Shown piece after piece: positions 27,152-34,519 of a stretch of 64,000 nucleotides of DNA. Below the pieces are notes generated by a model, which did no database searches, had not been told where the DNA came from, and was given only the letters and a program-made list of their open reading frames with translations. Made by a program: the position numbers and the translations under genes. Position 1 is the stretch's first letter; the number at the start of each line of letters is the position of its first letter. The DNA is from an uncultured Lachnospiraceae bacterium (GTDB lineage Bacteria > Bacillota > Clostridia > Lachnospirales > Lachnospiraceae): positions 144,349 through 208,348 of the forward strand of contig CAMVPR010000001.1 of NCBI GenBank assembly GCA_947169385.1, written 5' to 3'.

Positions 27152-27265
27152 TGAATTCAGAGCCCTCTGGATTCACACTACGAGTTCAAATAAAAATTAT
27201 TTCAAATCGTCACTTAAGTGACCGCACAGTGTGTGCATATTACAAAGTCCGTAAGGACTTTTTTT
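27152..27265 (+). ncRNA. tracrRNA
   Basis: The anti-repeat is at about 27156-27190. It pairs with the crRNA repeat through the lower stem GUUUGA:UCAAAU, a bulge of GA opposite GAGU, then GUAGUGU-AAUCCAGAGGGCUCU almost perfectly, the same geometry as SpCas9. Downstream are AAAUAA-AAA-UUAUUU (nexus region), GUCAC-UUAA-GUGAC, GCACA-GUG-UGUGC and a terminal hairpin AAGUCC-GUAA-GGACUU followed by seven T. Predicted length about 110 nt. It is convergent with the WYL regulator, whose stop is at 27270. Confidence 0.93.
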
Positions 27266-27269
27266 ATTG

Positions 27270-28259
27270 CTATCCTCCCAATCCTGCTTTCATCCTACAT
27301 CTCCTCTCATATTCTTCCCTAACGTCATCCGGCGCTACAATCGTAGTATCTCCATCAAGCCCAAACAACCATCCGTAAAACTGACCGCTTACAACAACAT
27401 TGACTGTAACCTCAAATGTATTGTCATCAACTCTATGTATGTCTAAATCCGTTCCGAATCTATCAACAATTACATTAGCTAGCTGCGACGGCAACTTCAA
27501 AGTGACGTTTCTTGGTGTACCATTATACATCTCGAACATATTCTGATTAAACTTAACAAAGTAATCTTCATCACAAGATCTACTCTTCTCAGTTAATTCA
27601 TCTAACTCTGTCATGCTAACAATCTTATCAACTCGATAGTGCCTCGTTTCCTCACGATAAACATCATAACCAACCAAATAATAATATGTATTATTCCAAA
27701 CCAGGGTAATTGGTTCAACAATATAATATGCGCCACCTCTATGAAACTCTTTCTCTTTATTGATATCCCAACTAAAATATCTGAAACGAAGCCTATGCCT
27801 ATTCATAATAGCGCTCTGAATAATATCTGTATTAATGAAAATAGATTCGTTCATACTCTTTATTCTGTGAGACACCACTACATTAGATTTAAGCGTAGCC
27901 GCCTCATTAACACTCGTAAGTTCACACAACTTCTTAATAATAGTTGTGGACTTCTTAGAAGTTATAAATCTACTAGATTGAACAATATCAACCAATAGTT
28001 TAAGCTCAGCTAACTCAAATAGCCTACTACCAATATGGTATTCTACACGGGTACCAACTCTATCTTCTATTATGTCCATCCCCATCTTCTCAAGGAATTT
28101 AATGTCGTAATAAATAGACTTCCTATCAGCATTTATGCTGTATTCCTCCAAGTGATTCTGAATATCTTTATTCGTTAATCCATGACTATCGTCTGAATAC
28201 TTATACAATATCTCAAGAATACGAATAATCTTCTCTCTGGAATTAGTTCTTTCTGCCAT
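27270..28259 (-). CDS. WYL-domain transcriptional regulator beside cas9
   Basis: 329 aa. An N-terminal winged HTH (about residues 8-65, REKIIRILEILYKYSD ... DRKSIYYDIKFLEKMG) is followed by a WYL domain (about 140-225, with RLRFRYFSWDI and LVWNNTYYYLVGYD) and a WCX-like C-terminus. WYL regulators sense ligands, often nucleic acid, and are common beside CRISPR-Cas and other defence genes. It lies upstream of cas9 on the same strand, only the tracrRNA gene between them. The -10 TATAAT is at 28300-28295 with a weak -35. The role in controlling the cas operon is inferred. Confidence 0.88.
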   Translation of the reverse strand: MAERTNSREKIIRILEILYKYSDDSHGLTNKDIQNHLEEYSINADRKSIYYDIKFLEKMGMDIIEDRVGTRVEYHIGSRLFELAELKLLVDIVQSSRFITSKKSTTIIKKLCELTSVNEAATLKSNVVVSHRIKSMNESIFINTDIIQSAIMNRHRLRFRYFSWDINKEKEFHRGGAYYIVEPITLVWNNTYYYLVGYDVYREETRHYRVDKIVSMTELDELTEKSRSCDEDYFVKFNQNMFEMYNGTPRNVTLKLPSQLANVIVDRFGTDLDIHRVDDNTFEVTVNVVVSGQFYGWLFGLDGDTTIVAPDDVREEYERRCRMKAGLGG

Positions 28260-28261
28260 AT

Positions 28262-28490
28262 CATACCCCTAATCGCCAATTAAAAATCATTCATATTATA
28301 CCATTATTCCTAATGAATCTCCACTTAAAATATTCATCTGTACATTGTAAGGTACAGTTCGAAAGTACTTATTAATCAACCAGTATAATTATACATTTCT
28401 GCGTTTTCTAGTATTTATCCTAAGTACTCAGTAGGAACTGTCCTAATGTCATTTAGTTAAGCTTTTAACATACTAACACAGGTCAAATAC
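28262..28490. other. Non-coding region upstream of the WYL gene
   Basis: Holds the WYL promoter (TATAAT 28300-28295), an inverted repeat CTGTAC-N8-GTACAG near 28348-28367, and a copy of the GTACTCAGTAGGAAC...TGTCATTTAGTTAAGC repeat family at about 28428-28465 that is also found at about 30195-30245. No ORF was found. Confidence 0.6.
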
Positions 28491-28491
28491 A

Positions 28492-28544
28492 TGTCATTCT
28501 GAGCGTAAGCGAAGAATCTTTATCCCGAATGAAATGAGGGATAA
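28492..28544. repeat. 53-bp dispersed repeat, right copy flanking the CRISPR region
   Basis: Same orientation as the copy at 16100-16152, 48 of 53 positions identical, including the TTTATCCCGA...GAGGGATAA part not seen in other copies of this family in the window. Confidence 0.8.
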
Positions 28545-28918
28545 TATGAACACTTATCGAACGAAGTGAGATTAGTGAGAATATATGCCGGGAGCTTAAT
28601 GAAGCCGAGTCGTAGACGAAAGCTGAATTTAGCGATGCGGTATAACAGTTACCGTAACTTTATGAATACCAAAGCTTGAAGAAGTATTGACCTTCTAAAG
28701 AAGGTCAAAGATCCTTCGCTTCGCTCAGGATGACATTTTTAATAATGAAGCCCTTATCTTAATGACATTGTCCCCTTTGGGTACTTATAAGATTCTTCGC
28801 TTCGCTCAGAATGACATAATTATGATATAACATCATTCACTATCTGTAACAACGAACATAGTTCGCCATATACGGAGCACAATGTGCTCCGCTACGGGTA
28901 TTATATGTTATCCACAAC
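28545..28918. repeat. Mosaic of dispersed repeats
   Basis: Contains a GC-richer patch (28585-28645) with ATATGCCG and CGGTATA ends, the hairpin GACCTTC-TAAA-GAAGGTC (28689-28706), an AGATCCTTCGCTTCGCTCAG module (28709-28735), a GATTCTTCGCTTCGCTCAGA module (28790-28816) and the double hairpin CGAACATAGTTCG/GGAGCACAATGTGCTCC (28851-28898). No gene is seen. Confidence 0.75.
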
Positions 28919-28949
28919 AAAAAAAGCTAACCAGGTATCCCCGGTTAGC
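28919..28949 (-). terminator. Terminator of the CAP-domain gene
   Basis: GCTAACC/GGTTAGC stem with a T run on the minus strand, nearly identical over about 40 bp (AAAAAAGCTAACCAGGTAT ... GTTAGCCTTTCGTATCATT) to the terminator at 16027-16056. Confidence 0.75.
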
Positions 28950-28964
28950 CTTTCGTATCATTAT

Positions 28965-29885
28965 CTATTCCACCGAAACGTATATATCCTTGGTTACTCC
29001 GCCGTATGTTACGGTAAGCTTAGTGTTGCCGACACCGACGGATTTGAGTTTGCCGTCAGAAGTCATCTCGACTACGTTATCATTTGCAATCGTCATACTG
29101 TCTGCCTTATAAAGCTTGCCGGATTTTATGCCTCCGATAGTCACATCTATGTCAATCGCTTTGGTATCGTTTAAGGCAAGCTTGATATTGTCGGTAACAA
29201 TCTTAACCTTCGATGCGGTAATCTCCATAACCTGATTGCGCTTGCCGGATGTGCCACTCTTCGCCTTCTTGAGATCTTGAGAAGAGAACTCTCCACTAAC
29301 AGTGTAGTAACCGCCCTCCGTCAGTTTAAAGCAAGCAAGCCCGATATATTTATTGTTGGGATTAATCATCTGCGTATAGTGCCCAGTAACAGCGTTCTTG
29401 TTCTTCTTGACCCAGTCTTTCTTCTCACCGCACCATTGCTTGATACCCTGAATCATACCGCTTCCGTTCCAGGCTAAAACTTCACCCCATGATTGAACTC
29501 CTCCGTATTTGGTTGTAAAACAGGAGGTCCCATTAGGTCTCGTATGACTGCTCACAACCGCTGCCTCTGCAGCTCTAGTCTCTGCAATCCACAAAAGCTC
29601 TTTAGAAAGCTTGATAGGCTTGTAATCCTTCTTCTTAAGCTTCTTACCGGTTGCCGGATTGATATAGTGCTTGTTGCACGCTTCCTTACGGTACTTATTA
29701 ACAAGCTTGACCGCTTTCTCCAAATCTCCGGAGAACTTGCCTGACACCGTAACCAGAACATTTCCTTCATTGGCCTTGGCTACGTCGGTCTCTCTTGTAG
29801 AAACCGCAGCAGCATTAATCATCAATGAAAATGAAAGCACTACGGCCATGATCATAACAACAGATATTTTAAACATTTTCTTCAT
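28965..29885 (-). CDS. Secreted CAP/SCP-domain protein with a Big2-like domain
   Basis: 306 aa, start ATG 29885 with AAGGAGG six bases upstream. Signal peptide MKKMFKISVVMIMAVVL to about residue 25. CAP domain at about 45-200 with SHTRPNGTSCF, GEVLAWN and GHYTQMINPNNKYIGLAC, the His and Glu cavity residues of the family. A bacterial Ig-like (Big2) domain follows at about 225-306, ending KSVGVGNTKLTVTYGG. CAP proteins are secreted; their substrates in bacteria are mostly unknown. It lies between CRISPR and toxin modules but looks like an ordinary envelope gene. Confidence 0.88.
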   Translation of the reverse strand: MKKMFKISVVMIMAVVLSFSLMINAAAVSTRETDVAKANEGNVLVTVSGKFSGDLEKAVKLVNKYRKEACNKHYINPATGKKLKKKDYKPIKLSKELLWIAETRAAEAAVVSSHTRPNGTSCFTTKYGGVQSWGEVLAWNGSGMIQGIKQWCGEKKDWVKKNKNAVTGHYTQMINPNNKYIGLACFKLTEGGYYTVSGEFSSQDLKKAKSGTSGKRNQVMEITASKVKIVTDNIKLALNDTKAIDIDVTIGGIKSGKLYKADSMTIANDNVVEMTSDGKLKSVGVGNTKLTVTYGGVTKDIYVSVE

Positions 29886-29993
29886 AGGCATCCTCCTTGA
29901 AATAACATACTCCCTATATATGTAATATATCTCAAATGCGGCGTATTTTCAATATAAATGTATGCTAAGTGAGTAGTAATTTTCCCTCTTTTC

Positions 29994-30031
29994 ATTCGGG
30001 AGAAAGATTCTTCGCTTCGCTCAGAATGACA
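29994..30031. repeat. Dispersed AGATTCTTCGCTTCGCTC repeat
   Basis: CATTCGGGAGAAAGATTCTT...TCAGAATGACA; the same extended form with the CATTCGGGAGA head recurs at 53594-53632. A further short copy lies at 30141-30169. Confidence 0.75.
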
Positions 30032-30053
30032 AGGTGGTTAATTAATCAACGAT

Positions 30054-30129
30054 AATTTAGTCATCAACAGTTTTAATTTAGTCATTTTAAATTATTTTGA
30101 CTAAATTGACTTGCGCGATGACTAAATTG
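30054..30129. repeat. Four copies of TTTAGTCA in alternating orientation
   Basis: AATTTAGTCATC (30054-30065), AATTTAGTCATT (30075-30086), TTGACTAAATTG (30097-30108) and ATGACTAAATTG (30118-30129): two direct copies facing two inverted copies, each start 21-22 bp apart, about two helical turns. No ORF covers them. This is the layout of a multi-site operator or a folded RNA element. Confidence 0.75.
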
Positions 30130-30251
30130 ATTTACTATTTAAGATTCTTCGCTTCGCTCAGAATGACATGTATTTGGTATGTATTAGCATGTTAAAAGCT
30201 TAACTAAATGACATCGGGCCTGTCCCCACTGGTAAGTTAGCTAAAATACAA

Positions 30252-30280
30252 TTGACACTATATCGTCAGAACGATATAAT
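30252..30280 (+). promoter_or_regulatory. DUF3990 toxin-antitoxin promoter with operator in the spacer
   Basis: TTGACA (30252-30257), 17 bp, TATAAT (30275-30280), a perfect consensus promoter. The spacer and -10 contain ATATCGT-CAGA-ACGATAT (30260-30277). A repressor bound there would block RNA polymerase completely. Confidence 0.88.
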
Positions 30281-30310
30281 ATAAGAAATGAAGAAATGAG
30301 GTGAATATAC

Positions 30311-31012
30311 ATGAATAAAATCATCGACCTATATCATGGTTCAGACCATATCATAACAAAACCTGAATACGGAGTTGGTAAAATCAATAACGATTACGGT
30401 CTGGGGTTTTATTGTACTATTTCACCGAATCTTGCCAAAGAATGGGCTGTAGACGATAATCGCAATGGTTATGCCAATCATTATAAGCTTGATACTACCT
30501 CATTAAAGCATTTGAATCTTAATAACGGCGAGTATCACATACTAAATTGGCTGGCAATGCTTTTAGAGAATCGTATTTTTGATATAAGTACTCCTATAGC
30601 ATCACAAGCTAGAGATTATATAATTACCAACTACCTGCCTTCGTATAAAGATTATGACATTATAACCGGCTATAGAGCGGACGATTCATATTTTTCATTT
30701 GCTCGCGCATTCTTAAACAACACTATCTCGTTGGCAGACTTAGAACAATCAATGATGCTTGGCGAATTAGGTGAACAGGTTGTTATTATCAGTCGCCAGG
30801 CATTTGAACAACTTGAGTACAGAGGAAATGAAGAAGCTTTCAGCAACATTTACTATCCACTAAAAAAGAACAGAGATGACAAGGCTCGTAACAACTACCA
30901 AAAGATAAAGAACAATTCCGGAATCGACGGAACTTATATCCTTGATATATTAAGAGAGGGGTGGACTAACGATGACGCACGCTTACGCAGAATACTATCT
31001 GGAAGACGCTAG
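30311..31012 (+). CDS. DUF3990-type ADP-ribosyltransferase-like toxin
   Basis: 233 aa. The start LYHGSDHIITKPEYGVGK, then NDYGLGFYCTISPNLAKEWA, is the DUF3990 signature, thought to be an ADP-ribosyltransferase fold with the H(R)-Y-E pattern; GELGEQVVI (about residues 152-160) could supply the third catalytic position. Cytoplasmic, no signal peptide. GAGGTG precedes ATG 30311. It overlaps the next gene by 41 bp. It is first in a toxin-antitoxin pair driven by an operator-covered consensus promoter. Target unknown; related ART toxins modify NAD-linked protein or nucleic acid targets. Family recalled from motif, not searched. Confidence 0.8.
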   Translation: MNKIIDLYHGSDHIITKPEYGVGKINNDYGLGFYCTISPNLAKEWAVDDNRNGYANHYKLDTTSLKHLNLNNGEYHILNWLAMLLENRIFDISTPIASQARDYIITNYLPSYKDYDIITGYRADDSYFSFARAFLNNTISLADLEQSMMLGELGEQVVIISRQAFEQLEYRGNEEAFSNIYYPLKKNRDDKARNNYQKIKNNSGIDGTYILDILREGWTNDDARLRRILSGRR

Positions 31013-31616
31013 AGACAATTTAGGTCTAATGTTGGACTTCGCAACCAATACCCATCATTATGATTGCGATGAATTCTTCTCATGGTTCATATCTTCAGGC
31101 ATAGCCGAGAATTTCGAAAATGCTAACCCCAAATATATCTGTGGCATGTCAGGTATCGAACTCGCCGACGAAGTATGTTATAGAACTACTGGCAAGAGAC
31201 TTGATTTAAATGCTACATTTTCACTGAATCGCAGCCCCGAATTCTGGGCGGGGTGGATTCTCGCATATTATCAGTGGAATAGTCGAGTTAGATTTGAGGA
31301 GATGATGAGTTATTCTCTAACACCTAGTAAAACTATATCTATGTATATTTTACATGAAGCTCCGGAAAGCAAGTTTTTTGAAAATGCAGACAGAATCATA
31401 GCAGAAGCCAAGGCTAAATCTCCGTCCAAGCTCAGCACAATAAGAAAAGCCAGAGGCATGTCTCAGCACGAGCTTGCTGAAGCCTCCGGTGTTTCTCTTA
31501 GAATGATTCAATTGTATGAACAGAAGCAAAATGATATCTCCCGCGCGCAAGTAAGAACTCTGTTCTATCTTTCTCAAATATTAGGATGTAAGATAGAAGA
31601 TATAATTGAACTATAG
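30972..31616 (+). CDS. HTH antitoxin of the DUF3990 system
   Basis: 214 aa. The N-terminal 140 residues form an aromatic, acidic domain (YCGMSGIELADEVCY-like segment near 45-60, SPEFWAGWILAYYQWNSR near 87-104) that probably contacts the toxin. The C-terminus is a Cro/CI HTH (about 150-205: LSTIRKARGMSQHELAEASG ... VSLRMIQLYEQKQ). The gene overlaps the toxin gene by 41 bp in another frame, an unusually long coupling overlap. Likely represses the promoter at 30252-30280 through the ATATCGT palindrome. Confidence 0.8.
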   Translation: MTHAYAEYYLEDARDNLGLMLDFATNTHHYDCDEFFSWFISSGIAENFENANPKYICGMSGIELADEVCYRTTGKRLDLNATFSLNRSPEFWAGWILAYYQWNSRVRFEEMMSYSLTPSKTISMYILHEAPESKFFENADRIIAEAKAKSPSKLSTIRKARGMSQHELAEASGVSLRMIQLYEQKQNDISRAQVRTLFYLSQILGCKIEDIIEL

Positions 31617-31620
31617 AATA

Positions 31621-31815
31621 AAGATTCTTCGCTTCGCTCAGAATGACATAATTATAATATAACACCATTCATATTCGTAGCGGCGAACATTGTTCGCCAT
31701 ATATGGAGCACAATGTGCTCCGCTACGGGTATATGTCATCCTGAGGAACGCAGTGACGAAGGATCTTTAAGATTCTTCGCTTCGCTCAGAATGGCAGGGT
31801 TCAGAATGGCAGGGT
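31621..31815. repeat. Mosaic of dispersed repeats between the toxin module and the kinase-like gene
   Basis: AAGATTCTTCGCTTCGCTCA (31621-31649), the double hairpin GGCGAACATTGTTCGCC and GGAGCACAATGTGCTCC with GTAGCG/CGCTACG ends (31677-31727), CATCCTGAGGAACGCAGTG (31736-31765), another AGATTCTTC module, and a 14-bp tandem duplication TTCAGAATGGCAGGG (31786-31815). Confidence 0.8.
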
Positions 31816-31954
31816 TAATATATTATTTCTTAGTTTGTTATATATTTGTTGCTACTAAAGGAGTATAATTAAAGCAAACTATGAATCGGGTTTTCAAAAC
31901 CATATGAAAGACACTAGCGGGATGTTTATATTATAAAGATAAAGGAGAATGACT

Positions 31955-34414
31955 ATGCCGAAGAAGAAAGTTGAGAGTAAAATCAACAAAAGAAAAGTTG
32001 AGTATTACAATGCTTTTACAATATTGTTTAGTGACGACGAAATTAGAGATACATTTGCTAAACTTAATCAAACAATAGATGCCTGCGGCAAAAAACGCCT
32101 CAATTATAAAAGCCTAAACAAGTTAAAAACCGTTTATCAAAGAGCATTTGACGCTCTTAACAAGAAATATGAGGCTGATCATCTCGAGTTGGACAAGCAA
32201 TTTAACCTTATACAAAGCTGCAATCTTTTTAAAGAGTACCGCGACGGCAAAAAAAAGATTGAGGATATCACCGACCAAAAGGACAAAGATTTCATATTGG
32301 ACGGCATTAAGAGAATTAATGAGATTGAAGTGCAGACTCAGTTCTTTGAAACACTCAGAAATCAGCTTTCGTGGATGAAGAAAGTCAGAAAAGACTTAAG
32401 CAAAGACATCACCATGATTGCTTACTCCATCGATAACGATAAAACACCTACTTTAACTGAGATGTATGAGCAGTCAAGAGCTTCACATACAAAGCTCAAT
32501 CTTGCAAATGTTGATAAATTCGGCGGTGGAATCAGCGTGAGATATTTTATTGAAGACAAAGGATATTTCACACCAACCGAAAGAAAAACAGATTTCAAAA
32601 GCAAAACAGAAGCATTTATGAAAAAACTGGCAGACAAATATCCTGTCGAATCTGCTGCATTGTCATCTCCAACAGCAGAAACACTATTAGATGCAGTGTT
32701 TACCGGTAAGGAATTTATAGACAACTTCCACAGTCAAAGAAACTATTTTCTTGCAGTAACAAGAAACCAAAAGAACGCTGACGATTTAAAAACTGTTTTA
32801 ATTAATTATATAAATACTAACAAGAAAACTGATCAGGATTTCAAGAACAAGCACATTGAATTTTTAAACAAGCACATAACCAATGACAAAAGTGCAAGAA
32901 TGTTTATTGAATACTTATGCGGCACACTAAAGTTGCGAAATGCCAGAAGCGTTAACAGAACATTAGGCATCAATTCGCATTCTAAAACCGAGAGAAGAAA
33001 TGCTGCATTTTATCACATGTCCGAACTTCTCGGATGCCAGGATGTTATTGCCAGAGCAGAAAGCCTCCATATTAAGGATATCATTACCGGCAAAGTCATT
33101 CAGGGTACCTATATGGAAAATGTAGACGGAGCCGACATTAATAAGATTGACGACTACACCGAAAAACTGATGGGACTCACTCCTAAAGCTCTTGATTCAA
33201 GCTTTGAATTAAAGAAATCTTTGGCAAAGATACAATTCCTTGATTTTATTCAGGGTAATCCTGACAGACACCTTGGAAATATGTTATATCAGTTTGATTC
33301 ATTCGGTACCATTACCGGTGTTAAAGGCATTGACAACGATACATGTTTAGGAAAGAGAAACCACATAGGTGCTCTTTCAGGAATTGCTTTAGAGAATCTT
33401 TCGGTTATTCCAAAAGATGCATTTGAAGCTCTTATAGGTATGGATACAAATGCCATCAAAACAATGTACTACGGTTACGATTTATCAACCGAAGAGATTG
33501 ACAACGTACTCTTGAATATTAAGGCTATTAAAGAGAAGGCGCTTGAGGACATGAAGTACTTTGAAGATAAACCTGAAGGGTACATTGAAGACGGAAGAAT
33601 TAAAGTTGTTTCTGACGAGGAGCTTAAAAAGATTTCAATCTACGAGCTCGCCAACAATAGAAGTGCAAATGAAATTAAGCAGGGTAATAAAGACAAGAAT
33701 TTATTTGCAAGCGTGATCAAATTATCTGATGGAAATGGTCCTGTCTCACGACATAAGGTGGCATTAGAATGTGCTTATGATGATGTTCAGACAATTTGGG
33801 ATGCCGCTAGGGAATTAGATATTATACATAATAAAATGGTTGACATAGACCGAGTAACATTTAACGGCTCAAGACGATTTGCTCACGCAATGGAGTCGAT
33901 TTTGGCATTTGTTAATTACATGGGTGAAGTCGAAACAGAGGATAAAGATAAAAACAAATTCACTAACGCTTTCTTTGAGGAAAGTAGCAGAGGCGTCATA
34001 ATCCCTGATGTGGTAAGAATAACTAAAGCAGAACGTTTACTTGAAACAGCATTAGAAGATCTTGACACCTATATAAACGGTAAGAATTCTGAAAAGATTG
34101 AACAGAAGAAACATGACAGTCCTGCATTTGTCAGACTTAAGCTTGCCAAAGAGGCTAGAAAATTAATAAACAACTGTTCTAATGCAGTCTATGGAATAAC
34201 CGAAAAGAGTGCTCTCCAAAAGGTTATTCGCACATCCAAGAATCGAATTAAAAAACAGTGCGAGAATGAGCTTAAGGAGATCAATGCATTGAATGAAAAG
34301 AAGTATCAAGATATGATTAAACAGATAAAAGCGCCTGAGAAAGATAACAACAATGAGATTAAGAATAATCCTGTTGTTAAAAAGTCAAGCACTGCTAACA
34401 GTATGATTAAATAA
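31955..34414 (+). CDS. Large protein with a PI3K/HipA-like kinase core
   Basis: 819 aa, start at the second ATG (31955), which is 7 nt after AAAGGAG. Helical charged N-terminus (1-185), then a probable N-lobe with FGGGISVRYFIEDKGYF (about 189-205). The catalytic loop DFIQGNPDRHLGNML (about 430-444) has Asp, His and Asn as in HipA and PI3/4-kinases, and the metal motif GIDNDTCLG is at about 458-466. A long C-terminal helical region follows (470-819). I know of no named family with this layout. No HTH partner is next to it, so it is not a standard hip operon. It sits at the edge of the accessory region. Could be a defence kinase or an effector; substrate unknown. Confidence 0.65.
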   Translation: MPKKKVESKINKRKVEYYNAFTILFSDDEIRDTFAKLNQTIDACGKKRLNYKSLNKLKTVYQRAFDALNKKYEADHLELDKQFNLIQSCNLFKEYRDGKKKIEDITDQKDKDFILDGIKRINEIEVQTQFFETLRNQLSWMKKVRKDLSKDITMIAYSIDNDKTPTLTEMYEQSRASHTKLNLANVDKFGGGISVRYFIEDKGYFTPTERKTDFKSKTEAFMKKLADKYPVESAALSSPTAETLLDAVFTGKEFIDNFHSQRNYFLAVTRNQKNADDLKTVLINYINTNKKTDQDFKNKHIEFLNKHITNDKSARMFIEYLCGTLKLRNARSVNRTLGINSHSKTERRNAAFYHMSELLGCQDVIARAESLHIKDIITGKVIQGTYMENVDGADINKIDDYTEKLMGLTPKALDSSFELKKSLAKIQFLDFIQGNPDRHLGNMLYQFDSFGTITGVKGIDNDTCLGKRNHIGALSGIALENLSVIPKDAFEALIGMDTNAIKTMYYGYDLSTEEIDNVLLNIKAIKEKALEDMKYFEDKPEGYIEDGRIKVVSDEELKKISIYELANNRSANEIKQGNKDKNLFASVIKLSDGNGPVSRHKVALECAYDDVQTIWDAARELDIIHNKMVDIDRVTFNGSRRFAHAMESILAFVNYMGEVETEDKDKNKFTNAFFEESSRGVIIPDVVRITKAERLLETALEDLDTYINGKNSEKIEQKKHDSPAFVRLKLAKEARKLINNCSNAVYGITEKSALQKVIRTSKNRIKKQCENELKEINALNEKKYQDMIKQIKAPEKDNNNEIKNNPVVKKSSTANSMIK

Positions 34415-34426
34415 TTGCTAATTTAC

Positions 34427-34446
34427 CAGTGGGGACATCCCCACTG
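34427..34446. repeat. Perfect 8-bp hairpin of the GGGGAC repeat family
   Basis: CAGTGGGG-ACAT-CCCCACTG just after the kinase-like gene. It lacks a T run. Related sequences lie at 295-330, 3855-3890, 30215-30245 and 48900-48938. Confidence 0.7.
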
Positions 34447-34519
34447 CTCACTTAGCCTTGACAGTAATCCTCCTTAAATGTAGAATATATTTACATTTGT
34501 TTTAATAGGAGTGTTTAAA

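Noticed and set aside
27117..27176. 20-codon N-terminal extension of Cas9 from a GTG start
   Set aside because: It lies within the antisense of the tracrRNA anti-repeat and lacks a ribosome binding site; ATG 27116 has AGGAG and matches Cas9 family starts.
14596..34414. Whole 14-34 kb region as one integrative element
   Set aside because: No integrase, relaxase or att-like tRNA end is present. Only the 12.3-kb part between the 53-bp repeats has matching ends; the wider region is better called an accessory cluster.
34427..34446. Terminator after the kinase-like gene
   Set aside because: The hairpin is perfect but no T run follows on either strand, so it was listed as a repeat instead.
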